Source: Triatoma infestans (lineage: Eukaryota > Arthropoda > Insecta > Hemiptera > Reduviidae). Taken from it: a stretch of 64,000 nucleotides of DNA. The stretch covers positions 1-64,000 of the forward strand of contig JAAEAF010000276.1 in assembly GCA_011037195.1 (NCBI GenBank), in the 5' to 3' direction. Positions 10,687 to 21,374 of the stretch are shown piece by piece. Under the pieces are notes generated by a model. It was not told the origin of the DNA. It made no database searches and was given only the letters and a program-made list of their open reading frames with translations. The position numbers were made by a program, and so were the translations under genes. The first letter of the stretch is position 1. Each line of letters opens with the position of its first letter.

Positions 10687-12359
10687 GTAAATATTCTAAT
10701 ATATAGATATATATATATATATTTTTTCACTCATTTAGTTCTTAAATGGTAATAATAAACAAGTTTTAATTGTGGCGGGGTTGTAAAGTGCATGGATAAC
10801 TATTGTTATTACCAGAAATTGTGCAATACATGCCGCAAGCAATGTCAATTAAACAACGATGCTTCTTTGTTGGTCATCTATTAGATCGACCAAATATATT
10901 CATACAATTTTTTAAACAATATGTCCTGATATCCAGTATTTAATCTATAGAAAACTTAAGTTACTTTTTTTCTATTCAACAATCACCCCATTATATAACA
11001 TGAATTTTATTTTCTCTTTCTGTTGTAATAAAAAGTATTACCGATCGTATTAAATTTTGAAACTGAGTTTTTTCAATCTTCGAAACCTGACGTAGATGTT
11101 TTGAGGTTCCTTGATTACGATTGTCTTTTCTTTTTTTTGTTTAGTTTACAACAAATAATTGTGAGTGAAAAATCCATAAACCGATAGTCAATTATTCTGA
11201 ATTCATTTTATTTTAGTTTTTCGCTATTTTTTCCAAAATTCGGCCCTAAATATTTGGCATACTAACTAATACACACACATAAACTTCTATACAACTCGTA
11301 TATAACATTTTAGGTAAATTAAATGTTTTATTTAAATTCCAAGTTTCAAGAAAATCCGTTGACTGGAAAAACGATCGCATTATTTCTTCTTACAGCAGTA
11401 AGAGAAAGGAAAATTGGAAAACAAAATGAAATTATTATTGAAGATATATGGTTTTCAAACAGGTATTTTTCCACGAATAGAAAGACTCAAATTTAGGTAC
11501 CTACTAGATGCGGCGTTACACTGTTATTGCAGTTCACCTCCTGAAGAAGGAAATTTTGAAAGAAGTTTTTAATTTAATTTGTCATTAAAAATAATAAATT
11601 ACTCTAAATACTTTTATTCTTATTAAGTTAATTTTTTTTTAATAAATTAATGAATAGTTTTACTATAAAATAATTACAGATCGATTAACTCCTTCGCCCA
11701 TAATGCAACATGCCTTACAAAATAAAACTGCGAGTATACATCCTATATTTTTACTTGACATATGGCAGCAAATCGTTTTTTTTTTTTCTTTCTTTCTTTC
11801 TATTGGGGGACGACCTTGAAAGATCTATTATGGCGACTCCCTCTATTGGTGACCAGGGTGACGGACACCCACGCCAGCCTAAATCTTCATCCCCAAATCT
11901 ACCACTTATATATCTCTGAGGAGAAATTTCATGATATCTCTGGGAAGCTTCACTTATTACTAAATATGCAAGTATTTTTCATGTTCTAGGTACCACCCAC
12001 CCCCCACCACCCCACTTGGTTCTTTAGGAGATTTTTTTATCCATGTCGTTTCATGCTTATTTTTTTTTTTTTTTTTTTGGCCGATATCATTCATGTAAGG
12101 CTGTCAAGTACTGGACAAATTAAAAAAAAAAATTTTTGGTGGGAAACACTGACACGACTTTGACCAAAGCAGCGCCCCAGTAACATTAACTAATTCCATC
12201 ATAACATTTGAAATTTAACGGCATAAAATTCCTCAGAATTATCTAAAAGTCAATTTTTTTTTTTTTTAAATACATTTCAAATCTATGCAGTTAGCATTCC
12301 ATGTTTAAAGGACATTATTGTAGTCGTATTCGTGAATATTAAAAAAAGAAAATGAAAAA

Positions 12360-12905
12360 CCTATTCTGTAAGGTCGCACTACAGGTTAACCGATTTTCTA
12401 CAAAATGGAAATTCTAACAGTGTTTCTAATATATATATATATATATAAACATTAAATAGGTGGTAAAATCATACATAGTTTATAGCCATAGTTCCCTTAA
12501 AACCGCCCCCCCCCAAAAACAATTTTTCCAGCAAAAAATATTTCAAATTAAAGCGATAGTTATTTATTAAAAATATATATAAAGAAAGTGGTTAGAGCAG
12601 TTTTTGAGAAAATCGTTGAAGAATTGAAGAAGAAGAAAGAAAAAAACATTGAGTAAAGTTGCACTGACAGTTGATGGATTTTCTTCGATGTTATTCGGTG
12701 ACAATATCTAAACGGAATACAAAATTTGAGCTTTCTGCTTTTTTTTTCATTTTTGAGAGATTTTATTCACACACATATAGACCATTCGCTAAAAACAAAA
12801 AAAAACATCATTTTCGAACTCAGGGAACTTCAAAACATGTATTTCCCTGGTGAAAACTCAATTTTTGAACATTTGCCATACATCGCAATACTAGTAAGTA
12901 AAAAA
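12360..12905 (+). repeat. Rep-A interspersed repeat, two monomers
   Basis: The motif pair GTCGCACTACAGGTTAACCG...TTTTC (12373) and GTTGCACTGACAGTTGATGG...TTTTC (12659) is about 290 bases apart, showing the two-monomer build. A (TA)n run sits at 12429-12446. The 3' part ends near the insertion point of the Penelope-like element at 12924. Confidence 0.75.
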
Positions 12906-12923
12906 AAGATAATAAAATTTTGC

Positions 12924-13319
12924 GATAGCCCTGCTTCTTTTTTGTGGTCATTGACCGGTTTCGGGTGTTCGCCCATCATCAGGATGTTTTTGTTGAACAG
13001 TGTAATAACTATATCAACTTTATTTGCTCTGTGCAAGTCTATGTTATTACACTGTTCAACAACAACATCCTGATGATGGGCGAACGCCTGAAACCGGTCG
13101 ATGACCACAAAATGAAGCAGGCTATCACGGAAAATGTCTCTGATACTTAGTGTATCAACTAAATTTGCTCTATGCAAATCTATGTTATCACACTGTTTTT
13201 TGATAAATGCATCCTAATGTGTGGGCGAACGCCCGAAACCGGTCGATGACCATAAAAAGAAGTAGGTTATAATGGAAAATATCTCTGATGCTTTCCAGCT
13301 CTGCGGAACCAACCACAAC
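12924..13319. mobile_element. Penelope-like fold-back element with hammerhead-like motifs
   Basis: The element is flanked by a 13-base target-site duplication (AATAAAATTTTGC at 12911-12923 and 13320-13332). Inside, the motif CTGATGA..GGGCGAAC..GAAACCGGTC occurs on the minus strand (about 12950-12985) and the plus strand (about 13067-13098), making a palindrome. A third, degenerate plus-strand copy lies near 13210-13245. The arrangement of inverted and direct short terminal repeats with minimal hammerhead cores matches what is known of Penelope-like element flanking repeats. No reverse transcriptase remains. Small open frames here on both strands are by-products of the palindrome. Confidence 0.7.
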
Positions 13320-14184
13320 AATAAAATTTTGCTTTCAAATTTTAACCCATAAGGACTTAGTTGCCGGCAATCAAGTGGCTCTGTAAGAGGAAGAAGTATT
13401 GTGATAGGGGTTAAAATATTAAAGTTATAATGACGATGTATGAGAATCCGAAACCGATACGGATACGACGGATAATTGATTGGAAAAAAAATCCTTATAC
13501 TTATTGGAAATTTCGTGGGGCTTTTTTTAAAGTTGTCTTGTCACAAAAATTTGCAATGAAGTTTGTGGTTATGTAGTCCGATGAAAAGTTTTGTACGTTA
13601 TTCCATCGAACACGCTAGTAATGCAAACTCCAGGTTCTTTTATATTTAATATTCCTCAGCGCTTTATAATTTTTAACCCTTTCATTATTGATTAAAATGA
13701 AGTTTGTATAATTGTCCTAGCTAGACATCCTTACCGTTGTTCATGTGGTAGAAGTTTTGCCACTTGAAGTACTCGCCCAGTTCTACTGGAACACAAAACT
13801 GAATCCTTCATCTACTGATGTGGTGAAAGAGAAATTTAAAAAAAAATAAAATAAAAATAAAGAAACGGACGAAGAAGTGGGGTGGGATAGAGTTAAGAGC
13901 AGAATAAGTTTGCATCGCATGTATTTATTGATTAATCTGCTTTTCAAACCAGTAGCTATAAGTCTTGGAGTTACTTCATTAAAAATTATTTAATTATGTT
14001 TTTGCCTAATTAGGGTTTCCTTCCGTTTACAGTTTTCTTCATCTTTCAGTCTAGAAAACGTAGCCAGTGTTTCTAAGTAATATTTTTTTTTTCTTCTTGT
14101 TCTTCTTTAAGCATCTTCACTATATTCTTTATTTTCGTTTAGATATCAGGGGGATGATATATCTTTAACTACATATTATTGTTC

Positions 14185-14370
14185 CAAACAGATCTGGTGT
14201 GAAACACTCACTTGAATTTTTTCTTTTTACTACAACTTACATAATTTTGATTTATATTCGGTTATTCAAGTTACAAATTTTAACATAATTAAATATAAAA
14301 ATATATGAGAGTAGATTACAATCCACGTCGTAATTCTGGTTAACCGATTTTCTTCAAAAAAAAGTTCGGA
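14185..14370 (+). repeat. Rep-A fragment
   Basis: It contains ATCTGGTGTGAAACACTCAC (14190) and GGTTAACCGATTTTCTTCAA (14338), the junction and first-monomer landmarks of Rep-A. It is cut off by the inverted repeat that starts at about 14397. Confidence 0.6.
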
Positions 14371-14396
14371 TTTTTGGCCATATACAAGTTACTTTT

Positions 14397-15257
14397 GGGT
14401 GTCCCAAGGTATATGGATAACGAAATTTTAAGATAGCTAGAAAAAAACTAAAAAATACGTATCCCCATATTTTTTGGTTAGGAATCCAAATTTAATTTGC
14501 GAATTTGTTTTGATGCTTCCAGAAGCGAGAAAACGGCATGAACTTCATTTTTTTCAAATTGGGAGGTGTGGTTTTTATTTAAGAAATAGATTCCTCTATT
14601 TTTTGTAAGAAAAATTTACTTGAAACGGGTTTTTTTGTGAGCGATATTTTACAATTATGATGAATGAATACATGATTCTTATAAGAAATTTCAAAATGAT
14701 AATAATAACGGTTTTTAGATTGAATAAGAAGAAAAGTACTATTTTATTATAAATTGTTTTATTATAAATTAATTACAGATCTTGCTCGAACTGGCCTCCA
14801 CCATTAGAGATGCATAGACATGCTCTTTCCTGCCAATTGTACCTTACGGCCAAAGAAATTAGATTCGGTTTCAACCGAGTTACAGGCATCTAATATAATA
14901 TTCTCTGTTTTAGTTCATCTACAGATGCTTGATTCTGATATACCTATTATCATTTTGAAATTTCTTATAAGAATCATGTTTTCATTCATAACTTGTAAAA
15001 TAACAATCACAGAAAAAAACCGTTCAAGTAAATTTTTCTTACAAAAAATAGAGTAATATATTTCTTAAATAAAAACCACATTTCCCTATTTGAAAAAATG
15101 AAGTTGGTGACTGTATCTCGCTTCTGGAAGCCCCAAAACAAATTTGCAAATTAAATTTGGATTTTTAACAAAAAACTATGGGGACACGTATTTTTTAGTT
15201 TTTTTTATCTCTCTTAGTTTCGATAAAAAGTCGTTATCCATATACCTTGGGACACCC
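14397..15257. repeat. Long inverted repeat (fold-back MITE-like), arms about 310 bp
   Basis: The left arm (14397-14707) is matched, in reverse complement and with scattered differences, by the right arm (14943-15257). The ends read GGGTGTCCCAAGGTATATGG and its complement; the inner ends read near AAATGATAATAA. A 235-base spacer (14708-14942) contains no recognised gene. The terminal GGGTGTCCC-type sequence is common at the ends of arthropod DNA transposons. Because it is inside the transcribed pros intron, the pre-mRNA could fold into a long duplex here. Confidence 0.85.
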
Positions 15258-15339
15258 TGTATACAGACAATAAAAAGAACGGATATTATATTGAAATGGA
15301 ACTTAAAAAAAAAAAAAAAAACCTAAAAGTCATTCAATC

Positions 15340-15500
15340 CCCCCTCAACAACCCCTCTTATATGAATTTTCCGGAAAAATGTTCCAAAATAAAAGTTACA
15401 GATCTTATTTTTTTATTGATCAATTGTATACTAAGTCTAAAATAAATATTTGAGGCCAGTTTTTTTTTTGCTTTTTTTAAAGAAAATTGCGAGAAAAGTG
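15340..15500 (+). repeat. Rep-A fragment
   Basis: Landmarks ATGTTCCAAAATAAAAGTTA, ACTAAGTCTAAAATAAA and AGAAAATTGCGAGAAAAGTG are in family order. The segment is followed directly by the SINE at 15509. Confidence 0.55.
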
Positions 15501-15508
15501 TAAAATGA

Positions 15509-15714
15509 GGGAAGGGAATAGCTAAGTGGTTAGGTATTGGGCTCCCACACGGAGGACCCGGGTTCGAGTCCAGCTGTGCTACCCTTACATTTTTTTTTTT
15601 TCCTAGGAGCCTCTACAGAGCTCACTGTCCGGTGATGGACAGTGATGTCTGTAACTGAGGAGGCTCCGGGCGCCAATGACCATAGGTGTTGACGCGCCTT
15701 AAATTAAAAAAAAA
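15509..15714 (+). mobile_element. tRNA-derived SINE, full length
   Basis: The head has box A TAGCTAAGTGGTTAGG and box B CCCGGGTTCGAGTCC (15558-15572). The body motif is CTGTCCGGTGATGGACAGTG and the tail GACGCGCCTTAAATTAAAAA. This is the best-preserved copy of the family in the window. Confidence 0.85.
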
Positions 15715-15860
15715 ATTGCTGGAAAAGAAAGTTGCGTCATTGTTTCACACCAGATTTCTTTACTTAAATTTTCAGCCACTTAAACATATTTTTCTGGGTA
15801 TTGTTAATGATAATTCAGCCATTTCATTTAATCTCCAAGTTTCCACTTTCTTTCATTATA

Positions 15861-16298
15861 ACGTTTCGGCCTTCTTAACAGGGTCTTCAGGTTTGTATTG
15901 GTGTCTTTCCTCAGAGCTAAGTGCATATCGTTTTTGATTTTATCTTTGTGAATTACTATAGCAATTCAAAGACACCTTTCGCAAGGAGCAATCCATACTA
16001 TTGATTTTTTTTTTTATATATTATCTTACTTTTACAATTTTGCTACTAAGTTACAGACTTATTGTTTTCCTTTTCTTTTGGTTTTTTATATGTGTATATC
16101 CCCATGAAGATATAACGATTTTCTTTTGCCTATAGCAAACCTCTTTTGTTAATTAGATATGTGTTCTGTGCTGATTGTAGAAAATATTGCTCCTCCACCA
16201 TATAGTAATATACAAAGATAAAATAAAAACGATGTGCACTTAGCTCTGAGGAAATACACCACCACAAGCCTGAAAATGGCTAAGAAGGCCGAAACTGT
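15861..16298. mobile_element. Second Penelope-like fold-back relic
   Basis: The left arm 15861-15960 and right arm 16201-16298 are inverted copies (shared core CCTCAGAGCTAAGTGCA and its complement), with a spacer of about 240 bases. Each arm ends in a motif like the hammerhead core: CTGAAGA...GGCCGAAAC on the minus strand at the left end, CTGAAAA...GGCCGAAAC on the plus strand at the right. It is older and more diverged than the elements at 12924 and 21532. Confidence 0.55.
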
Positions 16299-16337
16299 AT
16301 GTTGATGCGCCTTAAATTAGAAAAAAAAAAAAAAAAA
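16299..16337 (+). mobile_element. SINE 3' tail fragment
   Basis: TGTTGATGCGCCTTAAATTA followed by a poly-A run matches the 3' end of the SINE at 15509. Only the tail is present, directly abutting the fold-back relic. Confidence 0.6.
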
Positions 16338-16585
16338 TGAAAAATCCATTCCCTAAAATCTTCAACTAAAATTTTACTGTCACGCCCACTGGTAGCAACT
16401 AAACGAATTAGTTTTTTTACTATTTTCGTTTTTGAATAATGCAGCCGGGGATACACACGCACATATACACCAATTTCTAGAAAGAACAAAACACCTTTTC
16501 GTTTGAAAAAACTCTATATCAAAAATTTAATACGATTGCAATACTTCCTTTTAACAGCTAGTAAGAGAAGGTAAAAAGTAAAAAA
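16338..16585 (+). repeat. Rep-A fragment
   Basis: It contains the second-monomer 3' landmarks (CACACGCACATATACACCA, ACGATTGCAATACTTCC, AGTAAGAGAAGGTAAA) in order, with a diverged start. Confidence 0.5.
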
Positions 16586-17224
16586 AAAAAATGAACTATA
16601 TCTGGTTAACAAAAACAGAGTGAATAATTTAAGTAAAACACGTGAAACAAACAGACCATAAAAACTAGGATTAAAATTAAGTTTATTTATCTAGGATTTA
16701 TCCCGTCCATAGCATGGCTTGGACGGAATTTTTGTTAGTACAACATTCAAGTTTCAATCATATATCATGCACGGAAACTATAAGTTGAAGTGGAAACTTT
16801 TCGCGAACTTGATGAAAATATACACTGACATTTGATGTGAAATCCCAAACCGGGCAGAACTAACAAAAACAATCATGTTATGTCGGATAAAATCCAAGAT
16901 TTCATCCAGCATTGCGGAACCAAATTGCATGTCAATCAGTCCATGTAGTTATTAAAGAATTAATATAAAAAGATAAAAAAAGAATGCGGCATAATTAAAA
17001 TTAAAATTATAAGCGTAGTTAGTTTAAGTTGGTGATGGCTTGAGGTGATGAAAAAAAAAAAAAACCGGGATACCCAAGAAAGGGTGAGAAGAGACATGAC
17101 GAATGGATTCGTGTAAGAAGTTCCAGAAGCAGCATGGATATAAGAAAGAATTATGCTCTAATCTTATGTGTAGATCAGAGAGCGAAAAAATAATGTAAAA
17201 ATACCAAAAAAACAAAAATGTTTT

Positions 17225-17480
17225 TAACGAAAAGTCTGTTCTGTATATGTGTGCATACATGTGTGTGTTTGTTAACAGAATATCTCAAAAATGAAAAGTT
17301 ACAGTAAGTTCAAAATTCGTATTCCGTTTAGGAATAAGTTATGCTTTCTTATAAAGTACCACTTCAGTATAATATATGGTTTTTTTACCACCTATTTAAT
17401 ATTAATACACATTACAAGCATTGATAGAATCCCATATTTGAAGAAAATCGAAATCAGTTAATTTAAATTTAAATTTGCAC
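17225..17480 (-). repeat. Rep-A fragment, reverse orientation
   Basis: On the minus strand it reads GATTTTCTTCAAATATGGG, then TATACTGAAGTGGTACTTTA, then AACGGAATACG, as in the family consensus. Confidence 0.55.
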
Positions 17481-17879
17481 AAACTTTGTTGGTTTTGACA
17501 TAGAGTGCTCCATATAAAGCCGCTTAAGTATACAAGTAATAAATATCCCCACCTTCATTTTTATAGCCAGCCCAACTAAACATTGTAATGTTGCAATTTT
17601 AAAGGAAAATTTTTTGATTAAATTGACCAGATGGTTTTTTTCGTAATAATAAATTTGCATGTATTTGCCGGGATCGTTATGCATTCCTCCTACTGTGGCA
17701 CTTCACAACAATGTTTCATTTGGCAACGTGTATAATATTTTTTTTATTAATGTGTTAACCAATATGTTTCATATCTGATTTTTACTTTCTCTTATTGTGT
17801 GTTTTAGGAAGAGATATTGTGTATTGACTGGCAATATATGTTTTAATTGTCCCCCGAGTATGATAAAAATGTTTTAAAC

Positions 17880-18160
17880 GGTCAATATGTATGTGCGCAT
17901 TTCTAAGCAAAAGGTCGTAAGAAACTCATATTTGATTTTCCGTTTACATATCACTAATACATCTAATATGGAAATGGTTCTAGCGATTTTCTTTAACATT
18001 TCCTATACTACGTACCCTACATAAATACTTATAGCTTTTATTTGAATCATTTTTCTAGGAAAATTATTTCCTAGAGGTGGAACAGTTCTACCACCTCTAT
18101 AATATGAAGATACATTAAATATATTGGTAAAATTTCAAATTTGAAGAAAAAATTGTATTA
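17880..18160 (-). repeat. Rep-A fragment, reverse orientation
   Basis: On the minus strand the landmarks TTTCTTCAAATTTGAAATTT, TTTTCCTAGAAAAATGATTC and TTAAAGAAAATCGCTAGAAC are in family order. Confidence 0.55.
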
Positions 18161-18196
18161 ATTGTATATGATAATGTCAAATATGTTGCTGTAAGT

Positions 18197-18449
18197 AGGG
18201 AAGAGATTAGCTCAGTGGTAGCGCGCTGGACTAGCAACGCGGAGGTCGTCGGTTCAAGTCTAGCCAGTACTAAATTATATACTACCTTTAGATTTTTTTT
18301 CTTCCTAGGAGCTTCTACAGCTCACTGGCCGGTCGTTGATGGACAGTATTATTTGTAACTATGAAAACCGGAGACAAGCTTTGCACTGTGAGAAGGCGAT
18401 AACATTTTGGCCATTGATGTTGACGCTCCTTAAATTAAAGAAAAAGAAA
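18197..18449 (+). mobile_element. tRNA-derived SINE with a different tRNA-like head
   Basis: The head reads TTAGCTCAGTGGTAGCGCGC and GTCGGTTCAAGTC, close to canonical tRNA boxes A and B and distinct from the head at 15509. The body (GAGCTTCTACAGCTCACTGG, GATGGACAGT) and the tail (GACGCTCCTTAAATTAAA) are the same. A family that shares its body but varies its head suggests several subfamilies. Confidence 0.8.
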
Positions 18450-18817
18450 TTGCAGTTAGAGGAAGTTGTGTAAATGTTTTTTCTAGTTTTCTTTAAGAAA
18501 ATTTATTTTAGGTAGTACTATGTATCTAAAGTGCACTTAAGTAAATCATAAAGCTTCATCAGCTTGCATGAAGTCGTGTGAGTGTATCACACATTTTTTC
18601 TTCTTTTTTTAATGTTTTGATGGGTACAGATGTGAAGAAATGAATGGAAAGTGGTAAGAAAGAGTGCCAACAGTCTCGCCAACATGCAAACTGTTCACCT
18701 GCACTCTATGTTGCATTATAAACCTCTCCCCTCCACCCATACAAAACAGTGCACAATACTTCAAGCATTGTTCACTGATTTTTTTCACCGACATGACTAC
18801 ATTAATTATCACTGCCT

Positions 18818-18842
18818 TTTTTTTTTTTTTTTTTTTTTTTTT
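18818..18842 (+). repeat. Poly-T run
   Basis: About 24 consecutive T bases in intron 2. A comparable run lies at 26410-26432. Both may be old retroposon tails in reverse orientation. Confidence 0.85.
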
Positions 18843-19550
18843 GTTTTGTTTCGGTTTTTTTAAACAAAAACAATATCATCAAGAAACAGAAAAAAAAATA
18901 CCCCTGTTTTACAAACAACCGTCAACAAACACATTCACATAATTACGAGCATCATCTCATATTTCTTAATTTCATTTACTGCAGTTAGAAAACAAATATC
19001 ATTTCATTAAGACGATAAAAGATTTATTCATTAGCATCGTCTTACATTATAGTAGTAGCATCACCCAACAGCATTCATTCATTTTATTTTGTTGGCAAAC
19101 TTTAAGAATACAAATTAAAGATTCGGGAGGAAAAATTTTTATACCTCTGACCTCTCTTTTTTTAATTAGTATTTTTATGTTATATTTTAATTTTTTAATA
19201 AGAGATATTATTTAATTTAGTTGAATGATTTTTTTTTTTTTTCAAGACAGAATGTGATTAATTAATGTCTTTATTTTTTTTATTTATTAAATACGTAACA
19301 CTCACAGAACTATTTCTTAATTACATTTCTTAACGAAAGGTTTTTTCAACTTTAGTGGGGAGCCTAAGGCTCTTCTAGAAACACTTAAATAATTTTTTTC
19401 GAAACGCTCGCACTAAATCCTTTTACTGATTTACTGCAATTTTTATAGCTATAATTGACGCAATTTTCTACAAAAGTGGAATTATTACTAAATTTATATG
19501 GTTATAAATTAATATCGTTAACTTAAAAAAAAAAAAAAAATTAAACACTC

Positions 19551-19738
19551 AAAGGGGAGGGAATAGAGGTTAGCATATTGGACTCCCACGCGGAGATCCC
19601 GGGTTCGAGATTCCACCAGTGCTGCCCTTTGATTTTTTCTTCCAAGGAGCTTCTACAGCTCACTGTCCGGTGATGGACAGTGTTGTCTTGTAACGATAGA
19701 ACACGGTCCGGAGACCGGTAGTGCACAGAGAAGGCTCA
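19551..19738 (+). mobile_element. tRNA-derived SINE, 3' truncated
   Basis: Head (GGGAATAGAGGTTAGCATAT, CCCGGGTTCGAGATTCC) and body (CTACAGCTCACTGTCCGGTG) are present. The TTAAATTAAA tail is missing and Rep-A begins immediately after. Confidence 0.75.
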
Positions 19739-19740
19739 GA

Positions 19741-21230
19741 AACCTACTCTGTAATGTCGCACTTCCGGTTAGCTGAGTTTCTTTAAATTTGATATTCTTC
19801 AATTGTGTCTAATGTAAAATTAATATTACAAAGGTGGTACATTATACTGATGTGGCACTCGGCGAGTAAAGCACAACTCGCCGAAAAAATCAATCTTTCC
19901 AGCAAAATGTTTCCAATAAAAGTGATAGGCAGTTACGTAAGTAGATAGTGTGAACGAAGTTTAAAGAAAATCGTTGAAGCAAAAAACTGAAAAAAAAAAA
20001 AACATTCCGTAAAGTGGCACCATTTCCGGTTGATGGGTTTTGTTGGAAACGGTGTTTGTATTTAAACGGACTAATTTTAAGCTTGATGAGCGATTTTGAG
20101 TGCTTTTGCTCACACACTTAGATTATTAGCAACAAAAAAATGTTTTTCTTACTCAGGGGACCTCAAAACATATATTTCTGGGTGAAAACTCAATTTCGAA
20201 AAATTTGATACGATTACAATACTTCCTCTTCTTACTACCTCGAGTAGGAGAAAGTAAAAATCTGATGTGAAACACTTACACAACTTGTATCTTACTGCAG
20301 TTTACAAAATTATAATTGACAGATTTTATAGTGCCAAAATTGTCGGTATTTTTATAAAAAAAATTGCAAAAACTAAAAAAAACTCTTCAGTAAAAACGCA
20401 ATTCCGATTTACTAATTTTTTTGAAACTTGGAATTTTGAAAATCTATTTATTTCAAATTAATTTTGTTTAGATGGTAGAATTGTATGATCACATCACCCC
20501 TTACCCCAAAAACCCCCTTAAATAACTTTACCCTGAGAAATGTGTCAAATGAAAGTTTCAGCCCACTATATTTTTAGTTCACATTCTTAGTTTAAAGAAA
20601 ATTGTTGGAGCCGTTTTAAAAAAAATAACAAAAAACTGAAAAATACTTTTCAATAAAAACACACTTTCGGTAATTCGATTATTTTCAAATTCGGAATTTC
20701 AACAACGTATTTAATTCTAATTAATATTATTTAAATATTAGAATTGTGTAATACACTGAAATAGCACTTTAGAGGAAAATCTAATCCCACCTTTTCTTGA
20801 ATTTTCCCGAAGAAATGTTCCAAATTAAAATTCTAACTCTTTGTATGTGTAGTTGATATTCAACTTTTAACGAAGAAAATCGTTTTGAACTATTTTTGAA
20901 AAAATTGCAAAAAACGTGAAGAAATATCATTCAGTAAAGTGGTAGTTCCCACTTGAGGGATTCTGACATATAACTTACTGTCTTGATCCCTGAACATACA
21001 TGATGACATGAACTTACTGTCGTGATACATAAACAGTATTCAAATTTGAATTTTCTGCGATTGTTTTGTTTATGAGCTATGCTGTTCACATCCAGACCTT
21101 TTTCTAAAAAGCCACTATTTTGAACTCAGCGAACCTCAAACGTGTATTATCTGTGAAACTCAATTTCGGAAATTTGACACGATTACAATACTTTCTCTTA
21201 CTAGCGGTAAGAGAAAGTCAAAATGACTTA
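19741..21230 (+). repeat. Rep-A tandem block
   Basis: About 1.5 kb of Rep-A units in one orientation. The landmark that precedes each CACTTCCGG-type motif recurs at about 19757, 20010, 20385, 20660 and 20930, spaced about 250-375 bases, with a (TGTGAAACACT) junction at 20267. Units are 70-85% alike by eye. This is the clearest evidence that Rep-A is built of repeated monomers. Confidence 0.7.
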
Positions 21231-21374
21231 ACTTTCTTTAAATTTGCAATTTTATTCATTGGTCCTAAACATAAATGTATAAATAGAGCTGGTTGTGAGG
21301 ACAAGTACCCAACCAGGCAGTTAGGCACTGGTAAGTAATTACATTGCAGTCCAGAAGAGAGCACCAATAACATT

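Noticed and set aside
12830..13177. Overlapping frames of 115 codons on both strands
   Set aside because: They arise from the palindromic Penelope-like element; peptides on the two strands are mirror products of the same inverted repeat.
15509..19738. Genuine tRNA genes at the SINE heads
   Set aside because: Boxes A and B are present, but acceptor stems do not pair and the heads are joined to a shared SINE body and tail.
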